From: Bacillus multifaciens | GTDB taxonomy: Bacteria > Bacillota > Bacilli > Bacillales > Bacillaceae_G | Direction of reading: 5' to 3' | Assembly (NCBI RefSeq): GCF_030756675.1 | Contig: NZ_JAVBXD010000026.1 | Coordinates: forward strand, 1 to 64,000 | Length of the DNA: 64,000 bases | Shown here: positions 28,911 through 39,068 of the stretch, piece by piece | How positions within the stretch are numbered: the first letter of the stretch is position 1 | Layout: each line of letters opens with the position of its first letter | Position numbers and translations under genes: made by a program | Notes under the pieces: generated by a model | Told to the model about the DNA's origin: nothing | The model's database searches: none | The model's input: the letters and a program-made list of their open reading frames with translations, nothing else

Positions 28911-30650
28911 CTATACATTCACCTGTTTTCTCTTACCAACTTCAAATTGCTTATTACGAAACATAAAAGCAACTAAACTACAAAGCAATATAATTGGTAT
29001 ACTCGCTTTATATAAGTCTGTAAAACTTGCTGCCATCTCTTTTTCGGCGTAATGACTAATATCATCTGAGAATGTATCAACTTCTCTCCTTACGTCTTCT
29101 ATTTTTCCCTCAACCGCTTTCGTTACTTGATTTGTAATTTCTTCCCGCTTCATTTCTCTGTATTCTATCGGAACTTCATTTAAAGCATTGTTTACTTTCT
29201 CTTGAATTATGTTTTCCTTTTGTTTCTGACTTAAATCAACATTATCAGTTCCTTGTTTCTTTTCTATATTTGATTCTAAGTTTTTATTTTGTATTTTTCC
29301 CTTTGTTACTGTTAATATTTGATCTTGTTCTGCTTTATCAACATGAAGATCATGCACTTTGTTTTCTGCATAGCTATACACATTTTCTTTATTAATAGAT
29401 AAATTATGAGTCAAACCTGATACAAAAATAGCCACAGCTAATACAATTCCTATTTGTCTTAGCATGGACACGACACTTTGGGAGGCAGTTAATAGTTCTC
29501 CCTCAAATGAGGAAGCGGTTAATATAGTGATTGGCCCGATGATTAAACCGTAACCAACACCTAAAATTATACACGGAACGATAATTTCTTGATTAGTTGA
29601 ATCAACGCCTATCATCTGTAAACAATAATAAGCAAAACTCATAACTATGAATCCTATTAATATAACCAGAACCTTACCAAGTTTCTTCATAATTAGTGAA
29701 GCAAACGGAGAAACTAAAAATATCATGGCAGAAATAGGTGTCACTAAAAGAGCTGCTTCAATTTCTGTTCGGTGTTGTATTTTTGTAAGGAATGTCGGAA
29801 GTAAAACAGTTACACCAATTAGAAATAAATTACTTAGTATAACTACGATAGAAGCCCCAACAAAGGTTCGATCTTTAAATAGCTGTAAATTTACCATCGG
29901 TGATGCAACTTTTCTTTCAACTAAAATAAATAAAATAAAAGAAGTAGCACTAATGATATAGCAACTCCATGAAAAGTTACTCAGCCATCCCCAGGCATTC
30001 CCTTTAACTAAAACAAGTGTAGAAAAGAAAATAGCACCACTGGAAAGTACTAATCCAGTCCAGTCAATTTTAGCTACAACTTGTTCTTCATTTTTTATTT
30101 TTAACATAATGAAACATAAAACAATACCAATAATACAAATTGGAATATTCACAAAGAATACCCATCTCCACCCTAAATTTTGTGTAATAACACCTCCTAG
30201 TACAGGACCTATAGCTGCTGATAATCCTTGTGTCACTCCTAAAAGACCGAGCGCAATATGCCTTTTTGCCAATGGAACGGCTGATACTCCAATTACCATA
30301 CTTATTGGAAACAAAATAGCAGCCCCTATACTTTGAATAAACCGAGAAAAAACAAGAAAATCTCCCGTATTCGCAAACGCACATAACGCTGAACCCACTC
30401 CGAAAATTATTAAACCCATAATATATAATTTTGCCTTTCCAAATATATCAGCAATTCGCCCTAGTGGTATCGATAATACTGCAATAGACATCGTATATAC
30501 ATTCAATATCCAAGACATTTTCTCTAACGATGTGTTCACATCAGCCTGTATTGCTGGCAAAGCAATATTCATAATTGTCGTATCAATCATACATAGAAAA
30601 ATACCTAAACACATTAAAAAAACAATTTTGATTCCTTTTGATTGCTCCAT
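28911..30650 (-). CDS. MFS drug exporter, DHA2 (14-helix) family
   Basis: A 579-residue EmrB/QacA-type proton-coupled exporter. It has the motif DTTIMNIALPAI in helix 1 and VPLAKRHIALGLLGVTQGLSAAIGPVLGG (motif C) in helix 5. Between the last two helices is an unusually long charged loop of about 140 residues (KNLESNIEKKQGTDN...REVDTFSDDISHYAEKE), likely outside and partly coiled-coil. The ATG at 30650 follows GGGGGAT and is preferred to one 13 codons earlier, which would overlap padR. It follows padR by 28 bp, so the regulator probably controls it. Confidence 0.87.
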   Translation of the reverse strand: MEQSKGIKIVFLMCLGIFLCMIDTTIMNIALPAIQADVNTSLEKMSWILNVYTMSIAVLSIPLGRIADIFGKAKLYIMGLIIFGVGSALCAFANTGDFLVFSRFIQSIGAAILFPISMVIGVSAVPLAKRHIALGLLGVTQGLSAAIGPVLGGVITQNLGWRWVFFVNIPICIIGIVLCFIMLKIKNEEQVVAKIDWTGLVLSSGAIFFSTLVLVKGNAWGWLSNFSWSCYIISATSFILFILVERKVASPMVNLQLFKDRTFVGASIVVILSNLFLIGVTVLLPTFLTKIQHRTEIEAALLVTPISAMIFLVSPFASLIMKKLGKVLVILIGFIVMSFAYYCLQMIGVDSTNQEIIVPCIILGVGYGLIIGPITILTASSFEGELLTASQSVVSMLRQIGIVLAVAIFVSGLTHNLSINKENVYSYAENKVHDLHVDKAEQDQILTVTKGKIQNKNLESNIEKKQGTDNVDLSQKQKENIIQEKVNNALNEVPIEYREMKREEITNQVTKAVEGKIEDVRREVDTFSDDISHYAEKEMAASFTDLYKASIPIILLCSLVAFMFRNKQFEVGKRKQVNV

Positions 30651-30678
30651 AACAATCCCCCCTTTCTCATATGTAACT

Positions 30679-31215
30679 TTACTTTTCATCTTCTTTTTTT
30701 TGCATTGTAAGCTGAGCTAATTTATTTTTTAATGTTTCAACTTGTGCAGTATAAGATGCAATCCCAAGATCTAATGAAATCTCTTCCGCAAATGTAATTC
30801 CTTCTTTCCACTTTTCATATTTCAAACGGAGATCTGTAATGTATGCTTCTTTTCTTTCAATTTCTTCTTCAATCCACTTTTCCATCGTATTCGTATCGCT
30901 ATATTCCCCAAAATACATACGCATTAAAAAGTCAGAACGTAGAACATCCTTCTCTACATCTGTCTTCATATATTGATAAAATTCTTCTCTTCCTTCATCT
31001 GTTATAAAATACATTTTTTTATTCGGCTTCCCTTCTTGCATCACAACCTCTTTTTTTATTCTCCCTTCTTTTTCTAACTGTCTTAAAGTCGGATAAATCA
31101 TTCCAAAACTGCCATCGAAAAAATGAGTGAATACTTCTTCAAAAACAATTTTTATATCATAACCAGATAATTCTTTTTCCATGAGTAATCCTAAAACAAC
31201 ATCTCTTCCTTTCAA
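30679..31215 (-). CDS. PadR-family transcriptional regulator
   Basis: A 178-residue PadR regulator. The N-terminal winged helix has MKGRDVVLGLLMEKELSGYDIK, then YPTLRQLEKEGRIKKE, and a C-terminal Vir_act_alpha_C helical domain. The TTG start has GAGGTG at six bases; a GTG three codons earlier is less well placed. PadR repressors are usually released by small toxic compounds exported by the linked pump. A 49-bp palindrome immediately upstream is the probable operator. Confidence 0.87.
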   Translation of the reverse strand: MKGRDVVLGLLMEKELSGYDIKIVFEEVFTHFFDGSFGMIYPTLRQLEKEGRIKKEVVMQEGKPNKKMYFITDEGREEFYQYMKTDVEKDVLRSDFLMRMYFGEYSDTNTMEKWIEEEIERKEAYITDLRLKYEKWKEGITFAEEISLDLGIASYTAQVETLKNKLAQLTMQKKEDEK

Positions 31216-31236
31216 AATATGCACCTCACATAATCA

Positions 31237-31285
31237 ATATAATCAACAATCATATTAACATTGTTAATATGATTGTTGATTATAT
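31237..31285. promoter_or_regulatory. Large perfect palindrome, probable PadR operator
   Basis: Two 24-bp arms with no mismatch around a central base at 31261. The left arm contains AATCAACAATCATATTAACA and the right arm is its complement. It lies 22 bp upstream of the regulator's start codon. Confidence 0.75.
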
Positions 31286-31368
31286 ACTTTATTCCTTCAT
31301 TTGTAAAATGTAACCATTAAAATACAATTTTAATGAGGGGTTTTTCCGTCAGGATTCCCTCTAAAATA

Positions 31369-31610
31369 AATGAATTCAGGTAACTACTCAGCTATACCTT
31401 TTAGAAATTTAGAAAAGGGTATGATTCTAGTGAAAATGTGTCTCTCTATTACTTATAAATTCATTTTTCCGCATATAGACTGCTGTCATGTAAACCGGGC
31501 AGGAAAAGGCCCTGACCGCTCCTATGCGTTGCCAGTCCCTCTCGATCATTTAAAAAAATGCTTTTCTGTCGGTTTTTCATAAAGTAACTGAGTAGTTACG
31601 AATTCATTTT
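31369..31610. repeat. Dispersed repeat family R, copy 3, with terminal inverted repeats
   Basis: GTAACTACTCAG (31380-31391) and its complement CTGAGTAGTTAC (31588-31599) bound the copy. The pairing continues outward with AAATGAATTC on both sides, apart from a two-base bulge. Core words are as in the other copies (GGCAGGAAAAGGCCCTGACC, GCCAGTCCCTCTCG). It separates padR from yhaM. Confidence 0.7.
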
Positions 31611-31615
31611 AAACA

Positions 31616-31655
31616 AAAAGCCTTACTACATCAAAAAGTAGTAAGGCTCTTTTCC
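31616..31655 (-). terminator. Terminator of yhaM
   Basis: Hairpin AAAGCCTTACTAC / GTAGTAAGGCTCTTTT immediately after the yhaM stop on the minus strand. Confidence 0.75.
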
Positions 31656-31663
31656 CATCTTGT

Positions 31664-32842
<1,179 letters not shown>

Positions 32843-32847
32843 CTACC

Positions 32848-35676
32848 TTACTTCTTTAGTCGTTGCATTTCATCTTCTGCAAAGAAAGATAAAAGATGCT
32901 TGTGACAAGTAAAGAAAATTACTTGTCGTTCTTTCGCTAACTCCTTCATGAGATGCACGGTTCGCTCTGTTCGCAGCACGTCAAAATGTACGAAACTATC
33001 ATCAATAATAAACGGATACTGCCCTTCAAACGTATGCGCGAGCGCAAATCGCAGTGATAAATAGAGCTGCTCCGCTGTCGCTTGGCTTAATTCATGGCTA
33101 TAAAAACGCAGTCCATCTTTTCTCTCTACAATAAACGGTTCATCTGCATCTGGCGAATAGACTTTTACATAGTTTCCGCCTGTTAAATAGACAAAATACT
33201 CTTCTGCTTTTTGCAAAATACGCGGCAGCTGCACTTCATGATAATACTTCTTCGTTTTACTTAATACCGCCTTTGCCGCAGCGTAAGCTGCCCACTTTTT
33301 CACCTGTTCACGCACTTGCGATTTTTTCAGTTCCCACTCATGAAGAACATCACTGTACGTCCGGCCTTCTTCTAACTGCGCGATATCGTGGCACAGAGCG
33401 GCAAGTGTATGCGTTAATTCTTTTTCCTCGCGCACGAGCCCATCTATTTGCTCCTGCTCTTTTTCCCGCTCTTCTTCATATCCTTCTAGACGATAACCGC
33501 TCTCCAATGCTGACGTCATTAGTCGTCCTTCTAGCACATCCATTTGCGGAATTAATCGATCAAGCTGCTGCTTTTTCTCTTCAATCTGCTCCGCTCGCTT
33601 TGCCGCCGCTAAAAACGCCTCTTCATCAGTTGCCGCGGCAATGCCCCAAAGCTGCTGACGTTCTTCTACTAGATGTTGCATTTGCTGGTGCGCTGCGGCA
33701 TGCTCTTCTTCCCACGCCATAGCCTTTTCTAGCAACTGCTTTTTTTGCAATTGCTTTTCCTTTTCTTTCTGCACATCTTTACTTAACCCATACAAAAATA
33801 ACGACGGTGTATCAACGCTTCTTTCGGTAACAACCGTTAGCTTCATTAGTTTATGTTCAAATTGAGAAATCATGTCTCCCTGTAATTCTTTTCGTTCTTG
33901 TTGCTTTGCGAGCTCCCGGTACAATTGCTGCATCTTTTCGATCCGTTCAAACGCCGGTAAGATGTGAGCGTATGTAAACTGATGTGGCAATGCGTATGTC
34001 TCTTTATACAATTTGACCTGTTCATTCACACCAAACAGATCACGTTCCCACTCATCATATTCAGAAAGAACACGGTCATACCCGCGCTCAATTTGCTTTA
34101 ACTTAAATTCTTCGCGCTCTAATAACTTCCGCACTTCATCGTCTTTCTCTAGGCGATACTTAAGTTCAAGCGCTTCATCGCTTTCCTGTTCACCTGACCC
34201 TTTACTATACATCACATAAAAAACAACAAGGCCAATTAATAAAAAGACTCCTGCAAACAATAACTTACGACTATCCATGAAAACACCCACAAGCAACAGC
34301 AAAACATCCATAATGAACAAAACCATCGCCATTTTATTCATCTGCGGTGCATTGCGATTTCGCTTCTGACGAGACGCGGCACTTTGCACCTTTGGCAAAT
34401 GGTGCTCCCGCTCCCGATCTGGCAATGTTTGCGACTGCAGCTTGTTCACTGTTTCTTCCTGTTCCTCTAATTGCTCCTGCGCTGTTTTAAATCGTTCATC
34501 TAACTGTTGCTTTCGCTTTTCTAACTCTTTTGCCTGCTGCACCATTTGCGTAATCGTTTCTTTCATCGCTAAGCTCACATTGAAAGAAAGAACGTCCTCA
34601 CGCGCAAATGCAGTGCCGATTTGCTGCTGCAAATCTTGTATTTCTTCTTCGATATGTAAAATGCGCCCCGTCAAATCCCGTACTTCTTGCAGCGCTGCTT
34701 CATAAGACATGTGCTGCAAACGAAGCTCCTCTACGTACATATCTTGCTGAAGCAATTCTTCATTTACGTGCAATGCTTCTATTTCAGACTTTGCACCATT
34801 TAATTTCTGTTGCAGCGCCTCTCCTTGGATTTGAAGTGGTTCAAGCCGTGCTTTTATCCCTTCATAACGCGGCAACCCCTCAACAGGAAACGCATGCTCT
34901 GCATGTTGTTCTAAAAACCGTTCACACGTACGCCTTTCTAAAAAGAGCGGCTGCAACGCTTCTAACACTTCATAATCTTGCTTTCGTTTCCCCGCTTCTT
35001 GCTGCTCGGTGCGAATAATAGAAAGACGCTCTTCCATGCTTTTCTTCTTTGCAACAAGCTCTTCATACGCGGCAATTTTCCCTTGCCAATCTGCGAGCTG
35101 ATCTTGCAGTTTTTTCAACTCCTGCAGCGCCACATTAATTTCCGGCTTGCGGCCATTTGGCTTAAAGCGCTGCTCCATTTCTCTCTCCAGCATTTTTTCC
35201 AGGCGTAGCAACCCGTCGCTGCCAACTGCACTTGCTGAAAATAAATAGTTGCCAATATCCCCCGCACCGATATGGTGAATGTTTTGCAACCCATGCATGT
35301 CAAAGGAAAAGACAGCATCAAACAACTGCTCATTCATACCCTTTAACAGCTGCTTTAAAATTTCCTCACCGCCTGTTTTTCCATCCGCAAAATAAACCGT
35401 CACTTCTCCGGCCGCCGTTTTCGGAAGACGCTCAATTTTTAATCGCCCGTACTCCTCTGTATAAACCGTAATCGCACCGCCATACTTCCCGCCTTCTTTC
35501 GGCTCATAGCGGCGCTGCCCTCTTGTGGGAAAACCAAATAAGATGCTCTTCATAAATGAACGAATCGTCGACTTCCCCGCCTCATTTTCTCCGTACAGTA
35601 CGGTAAGCATAGAAAGGTTCAGATGGGTATTTTCTAATTTTCCATATCCGTAAATATGAAGCTTTTCAACTCTCAT
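32848..35676 (-). CDS. yhaN: SbcC-like ATPase YhaN
   Basis: A 942-residue SMC/Rad50-type ATPase. Walker A is YGENEAGKST near residue 31, and the ABC signature and Walker B regions lie at the C-terminus (LSQATAEQLYLSLRFAL, YPFIIDDSFVHFD). Long coiled coils fill the middle. Two adjacent transmembrane segments near residues 445-490 (MVLFIMDVLLLLVG, LLFAGVFLLIGLVVFYVMY) are unusual for this fold and suggest membrane tethering; the B. subtilis homologue is similar in size. Its ATG overlaps the yhaO stop by four bases, so the pair is co-translated. It probably processes DNA ends with YhaO. Confidence 0.9.
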   Translation of the reverse strand: MRVEKLHIYGYGKLENTHLNLSMLTVLYGENEAGKSTIRSFMKSILFGFPTRGQRRYEPKEGGKYGGAITVYTEEYGRLKIERLPKTAAGEVTVYFADGKTGGEEILKQLLKGMNEQLFDAVFSFDMHGLQNIHHIGAGDIGNYLFSASAVGSDGLLRLEKMLEREMEQRFKPNGRKPEINVALQELKKLQDQLADWQGKIAAYEELVAKKKSMEERLSIIRTEQQEAGKRKQDYEVLEALQPLFLERRTCERFLEQHAEHAFPVEGLPRYEGIKARLEPLQIQGEALQQKLNGAKSEIEALHVNEELLQQDMYVEELRLQHMSYEAALQEVRDLTGRILHIEEEIQDLQQQIGTAFAREDVLSFNVSLAMKETITQMVQQAKELEKRKQQLDERFKTAQEQLEEQEETVNKLQSQTLPDREREHHLPKVQSAASRQKRNRNAPQMNKMAMVLFIMDVLLLLVGVFMDSRKLLFAGVFLLIGLVVFYVMYSKGSGEQESDEALELKYRLEKDDEVRKLLEREEFKLKQIERGYDRVLSEYDEWERDLFGVNEQVKLYKETYALPHQFTYAHILPAFERIEKMQQLYRELAKQQERKELQGDMISQFEHKLMKLTVVTERSVDTPSLFLYGLSKDVQKEKEKQLQKKQLLEKAMAWEEEHAAAHQQMQHLVEERQQLWGIAAATDEEAFLAAAKRAEQIEEKKQQLDRLIPQMDVLEGRLMTSALESGYRLEGYEEEREKEQEQIDGLVREEKELTHTLAALCHDIAQLEEGRTYSDVLHEWELKKSQVREQVKKWAAYAAAKAVLSKTKKYYHEVQLPRILQKAEEYFVYLTGGNYVKVYSPDADEPFIVERKDGLRFYSHELSQATAEQLYLSLRFALAHTFEGQYPFIIDDSFVHFDVLRTERTVHLMKELAKERQVIFFTCHKHLLSFFAEDEMQRLKK

Positions 35677-36914
35677 CCCTTGCTCCTTTCTTGCTCTAAC
35701 AATTGCTCTAAAATAATATTCTCGGCACCCTTTTGAATCTCTTTCTTTTCTTCCTCAGAAAATGAATGAAGTACGTTCCTTGCAACAGGTGAAGTCCAAA
35801 TTGTCCGCAGCACCTCATCCATATCCGAAAACGATTCAAGCTCTTGCAACACATTCCCGATAAAATGGTTCTCATTCTTCAACTTCTCAATTTCCGCAAA
35901 CGAAACAGTTTCGTTCTTCCACTTCACAACATATACAAAATTACTGCGTTCCTCGCCAGATGAGACAATGTGAAGAATTTCTTCTACACGCCTCTCATCA
36001 CGCAAATAAGAAGCAAGCGGACCTTTTCCTGTAAACGTCATCGTCACAAGCAACCCTTCCTCGTCTCTTCGCACATCGTTCATGCTCTCTTTACACGCAT
36101 GAATAAGATCATCAACCGTTTCTAACTTATCAATAGGAATCGAGATTTCATCCCAAACAACATCATTCGTTCGGAAAAATGCTAGCTCTGCTCCTTGCTT
36201 AGACAAAGAAACAACGTACGCACCTTTCTCTCCTGTTTCTTTTCGGTGTCGCCCTTGAATATTACCAGGATACACAATGCATGGTTCTTCTAATAACACT
36301 TCACGTTTATGTATATGACCAAGTGCCCAGTAATCAAACTCTTTCTCCTTCAGTTCACGAATTTGAAACGGCGCATACCGATTATGCTCCGCATCTCCTT
36401 CTACACTTCCGTGAAGCATGCCGATATGAAACAGCGCATCTGTCATCTTTTTATATTGCTCTGTCATATTATCCGTCACAGCTTGCTGCTGATAACTAAA
36501 TCCGTAAATAGAGGCAAGCAGCTCCCCGTTTCTATAAAATGATTTTTCTTCTATATAAGGCTCTGTGAAAATATGTACATTACTTGGAAACTCAATAGCT
36601 GCCCAGCTTCCGCCTAAATGATCATGATTACCGTGAATCACATATACCGGAATATCATACTGCGCGAGACGATTCATTTGCTCACGAACAAACACCTGCG
36701 CTCGTAAACTCCTCGTCTCTGCATCATACAAATCACCTGCCAGTAAAACAAAATCAACTTGTTCTTGAATCGCTTTATCCACAATACGCGCAAACGAACG
36801 AAACGTACTTTCCTTCATTCTTTCCCATATAAAAGCCGGCACATTCAGCTCCATCCCTTTAAACGGACTATCCAAATGCAAATCTGCCGCATGAATAAAC
36901 TTTACTTTTTTCAC
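35673..36914 (-). CDS. yhaO: SbcD-like DNA repair exonuclease YhaO
   Basis: A 413-residue calcineurin-like phosphoesterase of the Mre11/SbcD group. Metal motifs are visible: HAADLHLDSPF, LLAGDLYD, YVIHGNHDH, and WALGHIHKRE. It would form a nuclease complex with YhaN. The GTG at 36914 places the catalytic strand at the N-terminus and gives a length close to the B. subtilis protein. An ATG 24 codons earlier lies within a run of CGGC repeats and is rejected. Confidence 0.9.
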   Translation of the reverse strand: MKKVKFIHAADLHLDSPFKGMELNVPAFIWERMKESTFRSFARIVDKAIQEQVDFVLLAGDLYDAETRSLRAQVFVREQMNRLAQYDIPVYVIHGNHDHLGGSWAAIEFPSNVHIFTEPYIEEKSFYRNGELLASIYGFSYQQQAVTDNMTEQYKKMTDALFHIGMLHGSVEGDAEHNRYAPFQIRELKEKEFDYWALGHIHKREVLLEEPCIVYPGNIQGRHRKETGEKGAYVVSLSKQGAELAFFRTNDVVWDEISIPIDKLETVDDLIHACKESMNDVRRDEEGLLVTMTFTGKGPLASYLRDERRVEEILHIVSSGEERSNFVYVVKWKNETVSFAEIEKLKNENHFIGNVLQELESFSDMDEVLRTIWTSPVARNVLHSFSEEEKKEIQKGAENIILEQLLEQERSKG

Positions 36915-36956
36915 AACGTAACGTCCTTTCTCCGTCCTACTTTGCTTGGTCAGCCG

Positions 36957-37042
36957 ACTCACAATATATCGGCAAAAATGTATCATTTATCGGCGCTTTT
37001 TCTAATATATCGGCGAAAATACAACATTTATCGGCGCTTCGA
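36957..37042. repeat. Short repeat array, ATATATCGGCG / CATTTATCGGCG
   Basis: Four units of the family seen at 23642-23724, in opposite orientation, just upstream of yhaO. Confidence 0.6.
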
Positions 37043-37195
37043 CACAATTTAAAGATTCCTCGACCACATTCGACACGCGAGTAGGCAAAGTTTCACTTTA
37101 TTGTAACACTTTATATCACATATTTCTTTTGCATAATCGCTCATTTTATGACACAATAGTTATAACATTCTGATTATTTTTTGGAGGGAATTTTC

Positions 37196-37381
37196 ATGGG
37201 CGTATACACACTAACAGTTTTCGAAAAAGACGGTTCCAAATTACTAGATGAATCATTTGAGGCTACGACGGAAGCTGATGCAAAATCAAAAGGCGAAACA
37301 CTTTTACGAGACAAACAATTGTATGATCACACGCACCGCTGCACATCTTCAAGCGGAAAGCTTGTCTTATTCCAACGCTAA
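37196..37381 (+). CDS. YhzD-like small protein
   Basis: A 61-residue protein starting at ATG after TTGGAGGGAA. It reads GVYTLTVFEKDGSKLLDESFEA and ends in HRCTSSSGKLVLFQ, which I associate with the YhzD family of Bacillus. The function is unknown. A terminator shared with the convergent neighbour follows. Confidence 0.75.
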   Translation: MGVYTLTVFEKDGSKLLDESFEATTEADAKSKGETLLRDKQLYDHTHRCTSSSGKLVLFQR

Positions 37382-37410
37382 AAAAAGAAGCGTCACACCG
37401 CTTCTTTTTC
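37382..37410. terminator. Bidirectional terminator
   Basis: AAAGAAGCG / CGCTTCTTT hairpin between two convergent genes, flanked by A- and T-runs. Confidence 0.75.
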
Positions 37411-37768
37411 ACACTATATCTTCTTCACACCACAGAAACACAACTTCTACAATTCGATTACCAAATCGAGCGCGCTTATTCCACATACCTGTTTGAATCA
37501 GGCGCTTTAACTCATCCTTCATTTTATCCGTCCACTGCTGAATACTTTCTTTCTGATCGTACGGATAAATACTTGGAAACTCTTCATGCAAGAGACGCAG
37601 ACTTTCCGCATCTAGATGAAAATGAAAAAAATAATTCGCAGTCAGAGAAGGCTCCTGCAATTGTAAAAACTGGTGGTCAATTTGCTTCTTATTACGATAA
37701 AACGTAATAATATTGACCTTCCCACTCGTAATCTGATCAATTTGAATTTCGTGTTTTTCAATAATCAC
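37409..37768 (-). CDS. Hypothetical cytoplasmic protein
   Basis: A 119-residue protein starting at GTG after GAGGTGG. It is soluble and rich in aromatic and basic residues (YFFHFHLDAESLRLLHEEFPSIYPYD, WNKRARFGNRIVEVVFLW). I do not recognise a family. Its position next to yhzD and yhaO suggests a conserved chromosomal gene, not recent gain. Confidence 0.65.
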   Translation of the reverse strand: MIIEKHEIQIDQITSGKVNIITFYRNKKQIDHQFLQLQEPSLTANYFFHFHLDAESLRLLHEEFPSIYPYDQKESIQQWTDKMKDELKRLIQTGMWNKRARFGNRIVEVVFLWCEEDIV

Positions 37769-37905
37769 GCTGTTCAGTCCACCTCAATATATGCTACTTC
37801 TAGTATATATGTCTTTAACCAATAAGTTAACCACTTTCCTATGGAAATTCATCATTTCACAAAAATACAATCAGAATGACTCCAAACAAGGAAGGAAGCG
37901 ATCAT

Positions 37906-38046
37906 ATGCATTTCGGTAGCAAAGGTTGGTACGTACACGAACTAAAAAAATTAGGAATCCGTACTTATGAAGGCAGAAAACTAGAGTCATATCGTACGCA
38001 TATTTTGGCTAGTTTACTTGAGAAGGCGAAGAGACAGTCGGCTTAA
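37906..38046 (+). CDS. DUF2639/YflJ-like small protein, copy 1
   Basis: A 46-residue protein reading GSKGWYVHELKKLGIRTYEGRKLESYR. The pattern GxKGWYVxELKKLGI is that of DUF2639 (YflJ) proteins of Bacillus. The start follows GGAAGG. A paralogue lies at 43703-43891. Small soluble protein, function unknown. Confidence 0.75.
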   Translation: MHFGSKGWYVHELKKLGIRTYEGRKLESYRTHILASLLEKAKRQSA

Positions 38047-38368
38047 TGAAAGGAAGCTCCTTCTTATACAGGACTAAATCAATAGTAAGCATTTTTATAT
38101 ACAAACGTGGGCAAATATGTTCGTATACTTGCTATTGATTCGGTTTCAAGCAACTGGCGAAATCGAAAAAGGACATCACGATGAGCTCGTTTATTGTTTG
38201 AAATTAACAAATAACTTAACATCACTTGTATGAGTAATACCTTTTTCTTTTACTGATGTAGCTTAATAACTTATCAATACCTAAATGGTAAAAAGTCATA
38301 AAAAATAAGGGGTGATACATATTAGTCATGTATAATATGTATCACCCCTTTTTCCGCAATCGCGCCCT
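38047..38368. other. Interval with inverted repeat and terminator
   Basis: No supported gene. Positions 38077-38140 contain outward-facing complementary words (AATCAATAG and CTATTGATT; TATACAAAC and GTTCGTATA). At 38309-38349 a hairpin GGGGTGATACAT / ATGTATCACCCC with T5 is a clear terminator. A 38-codon frame from 38118 lacks a ribosome-binding site. Confidence 0.5.
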
Positions 38369-38773
38369 ATAAAGTGAAACTTTAATCAGTGGAGGTTTTC
38401 TTCATCCCCCACTGATTATCAGCCCTCACCAATCGGGCTTTTACGGGCAGTTTATCTCCCCCACCTAACTTCTTAAGAAAAGCGGAAGCGGCTCGCTCAG
38501 AATCGTAGGACGCCCACGCACAGGGCGGAGAGGCGCTTTTTGCCTCGTCCGAGGGGGTGAAACGACCGGAGATTCTAGCCGCTAGAGCTAGACAACAAAG
38601 AAATGCGGAAGTGGCTCGTTCAGAATGTGAGGGGGATGGAGCTTCTGACGTAGAGGTGTTTTTTACCTCGTAGGAAGAAGCGAAGCCACCGAACATTCTA
38701 GCCACTGAAGCTAGACAATGCTTTTGCCGAATTTTGAGGTGGGAGTATTACTGCCCACGAATAGCGGGATAAA
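38369..38773. repeat. bcr1-like repeat, copy C (reverse), split by a nested insertion
   Basis: Bounded by ATAAA at 38369-38373 and 38769-38773. The two halves match copy A in reverse orientation. About 243 bp with two tandem units is inserted at the loop of the element's internal hairpin, between CACCTAACTTCTT and GCCGAATTTTGAGG. Confidence 0.7.
38478..38717. repeat. Two tandem structured repeats nested in bcr1 copy C
   Basis: Units at 38478-38595 and 38600-38717, each about 118 bp, begin GCGGAAGYGGCTCG and end CTAGACAA. The outer stem is AGCGGCT/AGCCGCT in the first and AGTGGCT/AGCCACT in the second, a compensatory change. Confidence 0.65.
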
Positions 38774-38814
38774 TTATGCAATTGCTAAAACCAATAACTT
38801 CCATAAGGTTGAAT

Positions 38815-38875
38815 AAAAACCTCATTTACTTTATGACACGGTTCTCCGTTGTATATCTAAATGAGGTTTTTTCTC
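38815..38875. terminator. Terminator-like hairpin
   Basis: Arms AAAAACCTCATTTA and TAAATGAGGTTTTTTC around a 30-base loop. It follows no intact gene on either strand; on the minus strand it follows a possible gene remnant ending at 38878. Confidence 0.6.
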
Positions 38876-38981
38876 TTTTATAAATATCCTAACAACGCAT
38901 TTAAGCAATCATTTTCCATCCTACTAAGTAGTATACGGGCTTGTTCGATAATTCTATTTATAAAAATTCGCTCCTTTTTTA

Positions 38982-39047
38982 TTGACAGAAAATTCAAACT
39001 CATTATATAATTTTTGGTATTACCAATTTCTTTAACATGTATTACCA
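38982..39047 (+). promoter_or_regulatory. Promoter and FadR-like operator of the GntR gene
   Basis: -35 TTGACA (38982-38987), an 18-bp spacer, -10 TATAAT (39006-39011). Immediately after is TTGGTATTACCAA (39014-39026), a perfect 6-bp palindrome around one base that fits TGGT-N3-ACCA, the core recognised by proteobacterial FadR. A further half-site TTACCA is at 39042-39047. Autorepression is the likely result. Confidence 0.75.
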
Positions 39048-39068
39048 TAAAATAAAGGGGACGATGGC

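Noticed and set aside
38118-38234. A 38-codon frame from ATG at 38118
   Set aside because: No ribosome-binding site, and it lies inside an inverted repeat.
38878-38964. Minus-strand fragment RIIEQARILLSRMENDCLNA ending before a terminator hairpin
   Set aside because: It could be a gene tail displaced by the fadR-type operon, but it is under 30 codons with no recognisable family and overlaps that operon's promoter.
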